Of a DNA stretch of 64,000 nucleotides, positions 27,272 through 35,926 are shown piece by piece. Within the stretch, counting starts at the first letter, position 1. Every line of letters begins with the position of its first letter. A program made the position numbers and the translations under genes. The stretch comes from Geobacteraceae bacterium (GTDB lineage Bacteria; Desulfobacterota; Desulfuromonadia; Geobacterales; Pseudopelobacteraceae): NCBI GenBank assembly GCA_016720395.1, contig JADKKR010000013.1:1-64000 (forward strand). The letters run 5' to 3'. The notes under the pieces were generated by a model that saw nothing but the letters and a program-made list of their open reading frames with translations, ran no database searches and was not told the DNA's origin.

Positions 27272-29781
27272 TGCAGATCCCGCCGGCTATGGCGTCTGAC
27301 GGTCTCCGGATTGATGCCCCAGATCTCGCGGGCATATTCGGCAATGGTCCGGTCGCTGGAGAATTTTCCCATACCCGCCGTATTGAGAATCGAAGTGCGG
27401 GCCCACTCGTGTGGATGCTGGAAGAGCAGGTCGACGTTCTCCTGGCAGCTGATATAGGAGGCATAGTCGGCCATTAGCAGATAGGTGTCGGTCCCCAGCA
27501 GGGTATCGACGATCGGTTTGAAAAGACCGGGATCCCCGGGGGAGAACGTGCCGTTGCCGATCATGTCGATGGCCTGCTTGAGTTCCTGGTTGCGGTAGTA
27601 GTAATCCTGGGGGCGGTAGCCGGCAGATTTCAGGTCGCTTACCTGTCGGGAGGTCAGGCCGAAGATGAAGATGTTATCGCGACCGACCTCTTCCATGATT
27701 TCGATGTTGGCGCCATCCAGGGTTCCGATTGTCAGCGCCCCGTTCAGGGCATATTTCATATTGCCGGTTCCGGAAGCCTCGGTTCCGGCCGTGGAAATCT
27801 GCTCGGACAGGTCCGCAGCCGGAAAGATCATTTCGGCCAGAGAGACGCTGTAATTGGGCAGAAAGACCACTTTGAGAAGTTGGCCGGCCAGGGGATCGTT
27901 GTTGACGGCTGCACCCACGGCGTTGATCAGGCGGATGATCAGTTTGGCCATCTGGTAGGACGGGGCGGCCTTGCCGCTGAAGATCACCGTGCGGGGGGTG
28001 ATGCCCGGCCCGGGGTTGATCTTGATGCGGTTGTAGCGTGTGATGACATGCAGCACGTTGAGAAGCTGGCGCTTGTATTCGTGGATCCGTTTGGTCTGGC
28101 AATCATACAGGGAATCAGGGGACACCGTTATGCCGGTCTCCTTGAAGATCTGGTCAGCCAGCCGGCGCTTGTTGGCATGTTTGACCGCGATCCACTGCTG
28201 CTGGAAATCGCAGTCGTCGGCGAACTGACGCAGCCCGGTCATCTGGTCCAGATCGGTGATCCATCCGTCACCGATCTTTGAAGAGATCAGCCCTGCCAGG
28301 CCACGGTTGGCATGTTTGAGCCAGCGTCGCTGGGTTATGCCGTTGGTCTTGTTGTTGAAACGCTCCGGCCACAACTGGAAAAAGTCGCGGAACAGGTCTT
28401 CCCTGAGGATCTGGCTGTGCAGGGCCGAGACACCATTGACGGAATGGCTGCCGACAATTGCCAGGTGGGCCATGCGCACGTGCTTTTCGCCATCCTCGCC
28501 GACGATCGACATGCGTCGCATTTTGTTATTGTCACCCGGAAAGCGGGTCGCGACCTCCTTGAGGAAGCGGTTGTTGATCTCATATATGATCAGCAGGTGC
28601 CGCGGCAGGATGTGCTCCATCATCGCCACCGGCCATTTTTCCAGGGCCTCAGGCAGGATCGTGTGGTTGGTGTAGGCGAATGTCCGTAACGCAATATCCC
28701 AGGCGCTGCCCCAGTCAAGCTGCTTCTCGTCCAGCAGGATGCGCATCAGCTCGGGGATCGCCAGGGTAGGGTGGGTGTCGTTCAACTGGATGGCCACCTT
28801 GTCGGGCAGCAGGCCCAGGTCGTCATGGTGCTTGTTGAAACGGTAGAAGATGTCCTGAACCGTGGCCGAGGAGAGGAAATATTCCTGGCGCAGGCGCAGC
28901 TCCCTCCCCTCCAGCATGTGGTCCGCCGGGTAGAGCACCTTGGAGATGTTCTCGGTCTTCATCTTCGATTCGACTGCGCCGACGTAATTTCCCTGGTTGA
29001 AGGAGGTCAGTTCGAAGTCACGGGTCGATTTTGCACTCCAGAGGCGCATGGTATTGACGGTGTCATTTCCGTATCCGGGAATCGGCACATCGTAGGCGAG
29101 CGCCATGACGTCCTGGGTGTCGACCCAGGAATAATGTCTGTCACCCTGTTCACCGGTGTAATCAACCACCCGGCCATTATAACGGATCTTGTGCAGGTGC
29201 TCCTGACGGCCGAACTCCCAGGGGTTTCCGTAGCGAAGCCAGTTGTCCGGCAGTTCAGTTTGAGCGCCGTCCAGGATGCGCTGGTAGAACATGCCATATT
29301 CGTAGCGGATTCCGTAGCCGTAGGCCGGAAGCGACATGGTGGCCATCGAGTCGAGAAAGCAGGCCGCCAGTCGTCCCAGGCCGCCGTTGCCCAGGCCGGC
29401 GTCCCATTCCTTTTCCGCCAGTTCCTCGATGGTGATTCCCATCTCCTTGAGGGCGGCCTCCCATTCGCTGAAGATCCCGAGGTTGATCAGGCTGTTGCCC
29501 AGGGTGCGCCCCATGAGGAATTCCATGGAGATGTAGTAGACCCGCTTGGAGTCTTTGATGTAGTAGGTTTGCTGGGTATCCAGCCAGCGTTCCGCCAGCA
29601 TGTCGCGCACGGCGTAAGACAAGGCCAGGTACATGTCGGTAGCTGTGGCTGAGTATTTGTCCTTGACGAGCGTGTATTGGAGATGGCGCAGAAAGGATCG
29701 TTGCAGGTCGGCGGAGGTTTTTTTCGCTTCGATGACGGGATCGGCGTCTGCAGTTTTCATTGGCATGCTCTCGGTATACAT
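27268..29781 (-). CDS. glgP: Glycogen/starch alpha-glucan phosphorylase
   Basis: This product of about 837 residues matches GlgP. It contains VYYISMEFLMGRTLGNSLINLG, the LGNGGLGRLAACFLDSMA substrate segment, QLNDTHPTLAIPELMR and the PLP-binding lysine in GTGNMKYALNGALTIGTLDG. It releases glucose 1-phosphate from glycogen in the cytoplasm. I place the start at ATG 29781, where the family homology begins; an ATG at 29760 is an alternative, and neither has a strong ribosome site. It is followed by rarA with an ATGA overlap. Confidence 0.95.
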   Translation of the reverse strand: MYTESMPMKTADADPVIEAKKTSADLQRSFLRHLQYTLVKDKYSATATDMYLALSYAVRDMLAERWLDTQQTYYIKDSKRVYYISMEFLMGRTLGNSLINLGIFSEWEAALKEMGITIEELAEKEWDAGLGNGGLGRLAACFLDSMATMSLPAYGYGIRYEYGMFYQRILDGAQTELPDNWLRYGNPWEFGRQEHLHKIRYNGRVVDYTGEQGDRHYSWVDTQDVMALAYDVPIPGYGNDTVNTMRLWSAKSTRDFELTSFNQGNYVGAVESKMKTENISKVLYPADHMLEGRELRLRQEYFLSSATVQDIFYRFNKHHDDLGLLPDKVAIQLNDTHPTLAIPELMRILLDEKQLDWGSAWDIALRTFAYTNHTILPEALEKWPVAMMEHILPRHLLIIYEINNRFLKEVATRFPGDNNKMRRMSIVGEDGEKHVRMAHLAIVGSHSVNGVSALHSQILREDLFRDFFQLWPERFNNKTNGITQRRWLKHANRGLAGLISSKIGDGWITDLDQMTGLRQFADDCDFQQQWIAVKHANKRRLADQIFKETGITVSPDSLYDCQTKRIHEYKRQLLNVLHVITRYNRIKINPGPGITPRTVIFSGKAAPSYQMAKLIIRLINAVGAAVNNDPLAGQLLKVVFLPNYSVSLAEMIFPAADLSEQISTAGTEASGTGNMKYALNGALTIGTLDGANIEIMEEVGRDNIFIFGLTSRQVSDLKSAGYRPQDYYYRNQELKQAIDMIGNGTFSPGDPGLFKPIVDTLLGTDTYLLMADYASYISCQENVDLLFQHPHEWARTSILNTAGMGKFSSDRTIAEYAREIWGINPETVRRHSRRDLQ

Positions 29782-29961
29782 GGTTGCTCTCGGGCAAAGT
29801 ATATAGAGTCCTGTTTTGGTTTGCAAGCACAGGGAAACTGGCCGGATGATCACATGCATGCCGGGAGCATTATACCTTGAAATATCTTTCATGCCGCATG
29901 CAACCCACGGCCTGCCGGTAATTCCCGGAGGTTGCAGTCATATATAAAACGTGTATTCCGA

Positions 29962-29990
29962 TTGACACATTTTATTATCTATATTATCTT
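29962..29990 (+). promoter_or_regulatory. Sigma-70-type promoter of ilvD
   Basis: TTGACA at 29962-29967 and TATCTT at 29985-29990 are separated by 17 bases, giving a leader of about 70 bases before ilvD. No attenuator hairpin is evident in that leader. Confidence 0.6.
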
Positions 29991-30067
29991 TTCAAACCCG
30001 TTTAGATACCGACTAATCCGATGTTTATCGGCACTAAATCTTTCAATTATTACTAAAGGATTCAGAC

Positions 30068-31729
30068 ATGCGCAGCGATATGATCAAGAAAGGGCTGGAG
30101 CGCACCCCGCACCGCGCCCTCTTAAAAGGGACCGGCGTCCCCCAAAACCAGATGGACAAACCCTTTATCGGCGTGGCCACCAGCTTCACCGACCTGATCC
30201 CCGGCCACGTGGGGATGCGCGACCTGGAACGCTTCATCGAGAAGGGGGTCCACTCCGGCGGCGGCTATGCCTTCTTCTTCGGGATTCCCGGTGTCTGTGA
30301 CGGCATGGCCATGGGTCACAAGGGGATGCATTATTCCCTGCCGACCCGTGAACTGATCGCCGATATGGTTGAATCCGTGGCCGAGGCCCACCGTCTGGAC
30401 GGCCTGGTTCTGCTGACCAACTGCGACAAGATCACCCCCGGCATGCTGATGGCGGCGGCACGGCTGAACATACCCTGTATCGTGGTGACCGCTGGTCCGA
30501 TGATGAGCGGCCGCGGCCAGTCCAACCGCAAATTTTCCTTCGTGTCCGATACGTTCGAGGCCATGGCCCGCTATAAGGCCGGGGTGATCAGCGACAAGGA
30601 GCTGCAGGTCTGTGAAGACAACGCCTGTCCCGGCATGGGTTCCTGCCAGGGGCTTTTTACCGCCAACACCATGGCGATCCTGACCGAGACCATGGGCATG
30701 AGTCTGCCCCGCTGCGGTACCGCTCTGGCGGTCTCGGCCCTGAAACGCCGGATCGCCTTCGCCTCCGGCGAGAAGATCGTCGAACTGGTCCACAACGACA
30801 TCAAGCCCCGCGACATCATGACCCGTGCCGCCTTCGAGAACGCCATCCGCGTCGACCTGGCCCTGGGTGGTTCCTCAAATACGGTGCTGCATCTGCTGGC
30901 CATCGCCCGCGAGGCAGGTGTGGAGCTGCCGCTGGAACTGTTTGATATCCTCGGCAAGGATACGCCCCAGCTGGCCTCGATGAATCCGGCCGGTGAGCAT
31001 TTCATGGAGGATCTGGATATCGCCGGCGGTGTCAGCGGCGTGCTGAAGCAGCTGGGCGGCAAGATCAAGGATACGCAGACCCTTTTCGGCCTGACGACCC
31101 ATCAGCTGGCCGAGAGTATCCAGAACGTGGACGACGACGTCATCCATTCCCTGGACAACCCGATCAAGAAGGAGGGGGGTATCGCCGTCCTGTTCGGCAA
31201 CATCGCCCCGCTGGGTGCAGTGGTCAAGCAGTCGGGTGTCTCGGCACCCATGATGCAGTTCGAAGGAACGGCGCGCTGCTTCGACGCCGAGGAGCAGGCC
31301 ATGGCCGCTATCATGGAAGGCAAGGTTGTCTCCGGTGATGTGGTCGTCATCCGCTATGAAGGTCCCAAGGGCGGCCCCGGCATGCGCGAGATGCTGGCCC
31401 CGACGGCTGCGATCATGGGCATGGGCCTGGGCGATTCGGTGGCCCTGATCACCGATGGCCGTTTCTCGGGAGGTACCCGCGGCCCCTGCATCGGCCACAT
31501 TTCTCCCGAAGCGGCTGAAGGCGGACCGATCGCCCTGGTTGTCGATGGCGACCGGATCCTGCTGGACATTCCGGCCCGCAGGCTGGAACTGCTGGTGGAC
31601 GAGGCCACGCTGGCCGCTCGACGGGCACTATGGAAGGCGCCTGAGCCGAAAATCAAGACCGGCTGGCTGGCACGCTATGCCAAGGTCGTTACCTCGGCTC
31701 ATACCGGCGCTGTTACGACGGCTGACTAA
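30068..31729 (+). CDS. ilvD: Dihydroxy-acid dehydratase
   Basis: This 553-residue enzyme dehydrates 2,3-dihydroxy-isovalerate and -methylvalerate in valine, leucine and isoleucine synthesis. Visible motifs are GIPGVCDGMAMGHKGMHYS, LLTNCDKITPGMLMAA and NACPGMGSCQGLFTANTM, with the active Ser region GRFSGGTRGPCIGH near the C-terminus. The N-terminal TSFTDLIPGHVGMRDL lacks the Cys that serves as first ligand in [2Fe-2S] members and looks like E. coli IlvD. A [4Fe-4S], oxygen-sensitive centre is therefore likely. AAAGGATTCAGAC precedes the start. ilvB, ilvN and ilvC follow. Confidence 0.97.
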   Translation: MRSDMIKKGLERTPHRALLKGTGVPQNQMDKPFIGVATSFTDLIPGHVGMRDLERFIEKGVHSGGGYAFFFGIPGVCDGMAMGHKGMHYSLPTRELIADMVESVAEAHRLDGLVLLTNCDKITPGMLMAAARLNIPCIVVTAGPMMSGRGQSNRKFSFVSDTFEAMARYKAGVISDKELQVCEDNACPGMGSCQGLFTANTMAILTETMGMSLPRCGTALAVSALKRRIAFASGEKIVELVHNDIKPRDIMTRAAFENAIRVDLALGGSSNTVLHLLAIAREAGVELPLELFDILGKDTPQLASMNPAGEHFMEDLDIAGGVSGVLKQLGGKIKDTQTLFGLTTHQLAESIQNVDDDVIHSLDNPIKKEGGIAVLFGNIAPLGAVVKQSGVSAPMMQFEGTARCFDAEEQAMAAIMEGKVVSGDVVVIRYEGPKGGPGMREMLAPTAAIMGMGLGDSVALITDGRFSGGTRGPCIGHISPEAAEGGPIALVVDGDRILLDIPARRLELLVDEATLAARRALWKAPEPKIKTGWLARYAKVVTSAHTGAVTTAD

Positions 31730-31740
31730 CTTTTAAACGT

Positions 31741-31854
31741 AACACAGAGGCACAGAGTTCACAGAGAAAGCCTGTAAAACCCAAGGCAGTCTGTGAATAA
31801 AGTAAAAGATGTCTTACTGATATTTCTCTCTGTGTTCTCTGTGACTCTTTGTTT
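31741..31854. repeat. CACAGAG-type inverted repeat element
   Basis: Left arm 31741-31770 (units CACAGAGG, CACAGAGTT, CACAGAGAAA) is the imperfect complement of right arm 31823-31854 (TTTCTCTCTGTG, TTCTCTGTGACTCTTTG). A second copy of the same type lies at 48774-48930. It is probably a dispersed palindromic repeat; as RNA it would form a long hairpin between ilvD and ilvB. Confidence 0.7.
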
Positions 31855-31888
31855 AATCTAAGTTTTTTATTTTTTTACGAGGTACACC

Positions 31889-33589
31889 ATGAAAATGAAC
31901 GGCGCACGAATAATGCTGGAATGTCTCAAGAAGGAGGGGGTCGATACGATCTTCGGCTATCCCGGAGGCACGGTCATCAATATCTATGACGAACTCTTCA
32001 GCTTCAAGGAGATCCGTCACATCCTGCCTCGTCATGAGCAGGCCGGGACTCACGCCGCGGACGGTTACGCCCGTGCCACCGGTCGGGTCGGCGTATGCCT
32101 CGCCACATCCGGTCCCGGAGCCACCAACACGGTCACCGGTATCGCCACGGCCTATATGGACTCGATCCCGATGGTGATCATCACCGGCCAGGTGCCGACC
32201 CCCCTGATCGGCAATGACGCCTTCCAGGAGGTGGATATCATCGGCATTACCCGTCCCTGCACCAAGCACAGTTTTCTGGTCAGGGATGTCAAGGACCTGG
32301 CGCTGATCATGAAGAAGGCCTTCTATATCGCCCGTACCGGCCGTCCCGGCCCCGTGCTGGTGGATCTTCCCAAGGATGTCCAGATTGCCCAGACCGAGTT
32401 CATCTATCCGGAGACGGTGGATATCCGCAGCTACAAGCCCACCCTGGGGGGGCATCCCCGCCAGGTGGAAAAGGCCATGGCCATGATGCTGGAGGCCCGC
32501 CGGCCGGTCGTGTACGTCGGAGGAGGGGCTGTTCTGGGCAATGCCGCCGAAGAATTGACAGTACTCTGCCGCAAGCTGACCATTCCGGTTACGACAACCC
32601 TGATGGGGCTGGGGTCCTTCCCCGAGAACGACCCAAATTCGCTGGGCATGCTGGGTATGCACGGCGCCTACTGCGCCAATATGGCCATGACCAACTCGGA
32701 TCTGATCATCGCTATCGGGGCGCGTTTCGATGACCGGGTGACCGGCAAGCTGGCCACCTTTGCACCGCATGCCAGGATCATCCATGTCGACGTGGACCCG
32801 ACCTCCATCAAGAAGAACGTGCGGGTCGATCTGCCGATCGTGGGGGATGTCAAGGACGTGCTGGCCAAGATGATCAAGCAGGCTGACAAGCTCAAGGATA
32901 AAGTTGCCGAATTCCAGACTGCAATCGCTCCCTGGCATGATGATATTGCCGGCTGGAAGGCCAAACATCCCATCGGATACAAAAACAGCACGACGGTCAT
33001 CAAGCCCCAGTTCGTCATACAGAAACTGCGCGAGCTGTCCGATGACGATGCGATCATCTCTACCGATGTGGGGCAGCACCAGATGTGGACGGCCCAGTTC
33101 TTCCAGTTCAATAAGCCGCGCACCCTGCTGACATCCGGCGGCCTCGGTACCATGGGATACGGCCTCCCGGCTGCCATGGGTGCCCAGGCGGCTTTTCCCG
33201 GCCGGCAGGTGATCACGATCTGCGGAGACGGCGGTGTCCAGATGAATATCCAGGAGATGGCCACCCTGGTGCAGAACAAGCTGCCGGTCAAGATCGTCAT
33301 ACTCAACAACAATTTCCTCGGCATGGTTCGTCAGTGGCAGGAGCTGTTCTTCGACAAACGTTACTCCAGCACCTGCATGGAGCTGCCGATCGACTTCGTC
33401 AAGCTGGCCGACGCTTATGGCGCCAAGGGTTTCAGTACCTCCAAGCCGGGCGAGGTGGAAAAGGTCATCAAGGCGGCCTTCAAGGAAAAAGGGCCGGTGA
33501 TCATGGAATTCAAGATCGCCCGCGAGGAGAAGGTGCTGCCGATGGTGCCAGCCGGGGCGGCTTTGAACGAAATGGTTTTAAATGCGTAA
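31889..33589 (+). CDS. ilvB: Acetolactate synthase large (catalytic) subunit
   Basis: This 566-residue ThDP enzyme makes 2-acetolactate or acetohydroxybutyrate. Motifs visible are FGYPGGTVINIYDEL with the catalytic Glu in LPRHEQAGTHAADGYAR, an FAD-type middle domain and the ThDP-binding GDGGVQMNIQEMATL...NNNFLGMVRQWQ. GAGGTACACC lies before the ATG. It is biosynthetic-type (FAD segment present), paired with the regulatory subunit 106 bases downstream. Confidence 0.97.
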   Translation: MKMNGARIMLECLKKEGVDTIFGYPGGTVINIYDELFSFKEIRHILPRHEQAGTHAADGYARATGRVGVCLATSGPGATNTVTGIATAYMDSIPMVIITGQVPTPLIGNDAFQEVDIIGITRPCTKHSFLVRDVKDLALIMKKAFYIARTGRPGPVLVDLPKDVQIAQTEFIYPETVDIRSYKPTLGGHPRQVEKAMAMMLEARRPVVYVGGGAVLGNAAEELTVLCRKLTIPVTTTLMGLGSFPENDPNSLGMLGMHGAYCANMAMTNSDLIIAIGARFDDRVTGKLATFAPHARIIHVDVDPTSIKKNVRVDLPIVGDVKDVLAKMIKQADKLKDKVAEFQTAIAPWHDDIAGWKAKHPIGYKNSTTVIKPQFVIQKLRELSDDDAIISTDVGQHQMWTAQFFQFNKPRTLLTSGGLGTMGYGLPAAMGAQAAFPGRQVITICGDGGVQMNIQEMATLVQNKLPVKIVILNNNFLGMVRQWQELFFDKRYSSTCMELPIDFVKLADAYGAKGFSTSKPGEVEKVIKAAFKEKGPVIMEFKIAREEKVLPMVPAGAALNEMVLNA

Positions 33590-33598
33590 AACGTAAAA

Positions 33599-33674
33599 CG
33601 TGAAATGTGAAATGTGAAACGTGAAAATCGGACAGAAAACAGATTTTTTCACACTTCACACTTCACGTTTCACG
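33599..33674. repeat. CGTGAAA heptamer inverted repeat
   Basis: Left arm 33599-33628 is built of GTGAAA units (CGTGAAATGTGAAATGTG, AAACGTGAAA). Right arm 33645-33674 is its near complement (TTCACACTTCACACTTC, ACGTTTCACG). The hairpin of about 29 bp sits between ilvB and ilvN and could affect their ratio; it may equally be a dispersed repeat. Confidence 0.65.
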
Positions 33675-33695
33675 CCCAATTCTGGAGGTCTTTCC

Positions 33696-34187
33696 ATGCA
33701 ACATACAATTTCAGTTCTGGTTGAAAACGAATTCGGCGTGCTGTCGAGGGTTGCTTCACTCTTCTCCGGTCGCGGTTTTAATCTGGATTCGCTGTCCGTG
33801 GCTCCCACCAACGAGGAGGGCATGTCGCGCATGACGATCGTCACCCGCGGTGACGAGCAGATCCTGGAGCAGATCACCAAACAGCTCAACAAGCTGATCG
33901 ACGTCATCAAGGTCGTCGACTTTACCGACGGCAGCGGGGTGGAGCGGGAAATGGCCCTGATCAAGGTCACGGCAGAGGACGATAACCGGGCCGAGGTGCT
34001 GCGCATCGTAGACATCTTCCGGGCCAAGATCATCGACGTCACTCCCAAGTCCTATACCATTGAGGCTACCGGCAACCCGGTGAAGATCGATGCCATACTC
34101 GAACTCCTTCGCCCGCTGGGGCTTAAGGAGCTGGTGCGCACCGGTTCTGTGGCCATCGGCCGCGGGGCTAAGGGGTGGAAAGGGTAG
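33696..34187 (+). CDS. ilvN: Acetolactate synthase small (regulatory) subunit
   Basis: The start at 33696 (MQHTISVLVENEFGVLSRV) follows TGGAGGTCTTTCC; an in-frame ATG upstream lies in the repeat and is rejected. The 163-residue product has the N-terminal ACT domain (GVLSRVASLFSGRGFNLDSLSV), where valine binds, and the C-terminal ALS_ss domain (EMALIKVTAEDDNRAEVLRI). It activates IlvB and gives feedback control. A terminator follows directly. Confidence 0.96.
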   Translation: MQHTISVLVENEFGVLSRVASLFSGRGFNLDSLSVAPTNEEGMSRMTIVTRGDEQILEQITKQLNKLIDVIKVVDFTDGSGVEREMALIKVTAEDDNRAEVLRIVDIFRAKIIDVTPKSYTIEATGNPVKIDAILELLRPLGLKELVRTGSVAIGRGAKGWKG

Positions 34188-34221
34188 CAGTGTCCGTATA
34201 ATGCAGAAGGTCTGTTGTGAG

Positions 34222-34244
34222 CCGCCCGGAAACGGGCGGTTTTT
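34222..34244 (+). terminator. Rho-independent terminator
   Basis: CCGCCCG - GAAA - CGGGCGG followed by TTTTTC. It ends the ilvD/B/N transcript before the DUF4124 gene. Confidence 0.9.
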
Positions 34245-34299
34245 CGTTACGGTAATATGTTCGCTTGTTACTGCAATCAGAACGTTTGAAGGAGCATCC

Positions 34300-34680
34300 A
34301 TGAAACTGCCGGTTCAGTTTTCGATCCCAGCCGCTGCCGTGCTCCTTGCCGTGGTCCTGTCTGCTGTCCCGCCGGATGCGCGGGCCGAGTTCTACAAATA
34401 CAAGGACAGCAGCGGGAACCTGATTATCACCAACCGGTTCGAAGATGTCCCCCGGAAGTACCGCCGTCGGGTCAAGGTGGTCTGGGACAATGAGCTGGAA
34501 GCCAAAGACCCGCTTGCCCGTCGCAGTGCAGCTGCTGAAAAACTCCGTCAGCAGAAGGAGGAGCAGCAGGAGAGGCCGGAGCAGAGAAACAGCAGCGAAC
34601 AGAAGAACGGAAACGACGGCAAGACGCTCGTGATCACTTTTGATGAAGAGACCGGGCAGCTGATCCGCCGGTTTGAGTAG
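34300..34680 (+). CDS. Exported DUF4124-domain protein
   Basis: The start at 34300 follows GAAGGAGCATCC. The 126-residue product has a signal peptide (AAAVLLAVVLSAVPPDARA). A DUF4124-type segment then reads EFYKYKDSSGNLIITNRFEDVP, typical of the FYKYxDxxGxxxxTN pattern. An acidic/Gln-rich helix (LRQQKEEQQERPEQRNSSEQ) and a short strand end the protein. It is periplasmic by prediction, with unknown function. It sits between the ilvN terminator and ilvC and seems unrelated to them. Confidence 0.8.
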   Translation: MKLPVQFSIPAAAVLLAVVLSAVPPDARAEFYKYKDSSGNLIITNRFEDVPRKYRRRVKVVWDNELEAKDPLARRSAAAEKLRQQKEEQQERPEQRNSSEQKNGNDGKTLVITFDEETGQLIRRFE

Positions 34681-34700
34681 CTGATGCAATGCAGGGGGCT

Positions 34701-34717
34701 GACCGGTTGCACCGGTC
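34701..34717 (+). terminator. Short hairpin after DUF4124 gene
   Basis: GACCGGT - TGC - ACCGGTC begins 20 bases past the stop, followed by TGGTTTAAAAT. It has no full T run, so it is a modest terminator call. Confidence 0.45.
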
Positions 34718-34748
34718 TGGTTTAAAATCATGATTCTGCTGTAATTTA

Positions 34749-34776
34749 TTGACAAAAATCGTCGTACTGTAGTACG
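34749..34776 (+). promoter_or_regulatory. ilvC upstream region: -35-like box and palindrome
   Basis: A perfect TTGACA (34749-34754) is followed by the palindrome CGTACTGTAGTACG (34763-34776) where the spacer and -10 would be. The -10 itself is poor. The palindrome is a candidate operator; no regulator is identified. Confidence 0.4.
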
Positions 34777-34840
34777 TTCAGCGCTCTTTTCGCTATGCAG
34801 CGTACCGGGTTGCCGGATATTTTAGATCAAGGGGTAGAGA

Positions 34841-35851
34841 ATGAAGGTTTATTACGACAAGGATTGTGATCTCTCGCTGATAAAGGCGAAAAAAGTTACC
34901 ATAGTCGGTTACGGCTCCCAGGGCCATGCCCATGCCTGCAACCTGATGGATTCCGGGATTGATGTGACCGTGGCACTGCGTGAAGGCTCTGCCTCGGCTG
35001 TCAAGGCGAAGAATGCCGGCCTCAAAGTGGCAAGCGTTGCCGAAGCCGTTGCCTCTGCCGATCTGGTCATGATCCTGACGCCTGACGAGTTCCAATCGAT
35101 CCTCTACCGTGACGAGATTGCCCCCAAGCTCAAGCAGGGTGCGGCGCTTGCCTTTGCCCACGGTTTCGCCATCCACTACAACCAGGTTGTGCCGCGCGCT
35201 GACCTGGACGTCATCATGATCGCCCCCAAGGCTCCCGGTCACACGGTCCGTTCCGAGTTCGTGAGAGGCGGCGGGATACCTGACCTGATCGCTGTTTTCC
35301 AGAATGCGTCCGGCAAGGCCCGTGAACTGGCACTCTCCTACGCCAGTGCTATCGGCGGTGGCCGTACCGGCATCATCGAGACTACCTTCAAGGATGAGAC
35401 CGAGACCGACCTGTTCGGTGAGCAGGCCGTGCTCTGCGGCGGCGCTGTGGAGCTGGTGAAAGCAGGCTTCGAGACCCTGGTGGAGGCCGGTTATGCCCCT
35501 GAAATGGCCTATTTCGAGTGCCTGCATGAGCTCAAGCTGATCGTCGACCTGATGTACGAGGGCGGCATCGCCAACATGAACTACTCCATTTCCAACAATG
35601 CTGAGTACGGTGAATATGTTACCGGACCACGGGTGATCAACGACCAGAGCCGTGCGGCCATGAAGGAATGCCTGGCCAATATCCAGAACGGCGACTATGC
35701 CAAGCGCTTCATTCTCGAAGGCGCGTCGAATTATCCTGAAATGACGGCTCGTCGTCGTCTCAATGCTGCCCATCCGATTGAGCAGACCGGTGAGCGGTTG
35801 CGGAGCATGATGCCCTGGATCAAGAAAATCGTCGACAAAACCAAAAACTAG
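34841..35851 (+). CDS. ilvC: Ketol-acid reductoisomerase
   Basis: This 336-residue class I KARI converts acetolactate to dihydroxyisovalerate with NAD(P)H. The N-terminal Rossmann motif GYGSQGHAHACNL is followed by the cofactor loop VALREGSASAVKA. The C-terminal knotted domain has DETETDLFGEQAVLCGG and the metal-binding ECLHELKLIVDL. It is preceded by AAGGGGTAGAGA and has its own upstream region after the DUF4124 gene. psd and pssA follow. Confidence 0.97.
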   Translation: MKVYYDKDCDLSLIKAKKVTIVGYGSQGHAHACNLMDSGIDVTVALREGSASAVKAKNAGLKVASVAEAVASADLVMILTPDEFQSILYRDEIAPKLKQGAALAFAHGFAIHYNQVVPRADLDVIMIAPKAPGHTVRSEFVRGGGIPDLIAVFQNASGKARELALSYASAIGGGRTGIIETTFKDETETDLFGEQAVLCGGAVELVKAGFETLVEAGYAPEMAYFECLHELKLIVDLMYEGGIANMNYSISNNAEYGEYVTGPRVINDQSRAAMKECLANIQNGDYAKRFILEGASNYPEMTARRRLNAAHPIEQTGERLRSMMPWIKKIVDKTKN

Positions 35852-35926
35852 GCAACACCCCGAACGGAACCCGACACCCCTTTACCCCTGCGGGAGAGGG
35901 GTGTCTCCGCATCAAAGGCAGATATA

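Noticed and set aside
28771..29652. 293-codon plus-strand frame opposite glgP
   Set aside because: It is a shadow frame of glgP without promoter or ribosome site.
30122..30793. 223-codon minus-strand frame opposite ilvD
   Set aside because: It is a shadow of ilvD; its sequence is His/Gly-rich and no start signal is present.
31853..33079. Long open frame (about 408 codons) antisense to ilvB
   Set aside because: It mirrors the codon structure of a clear ilvB gene, has no ribosome site and its protein is His/Gly-rich nonsense without a family.
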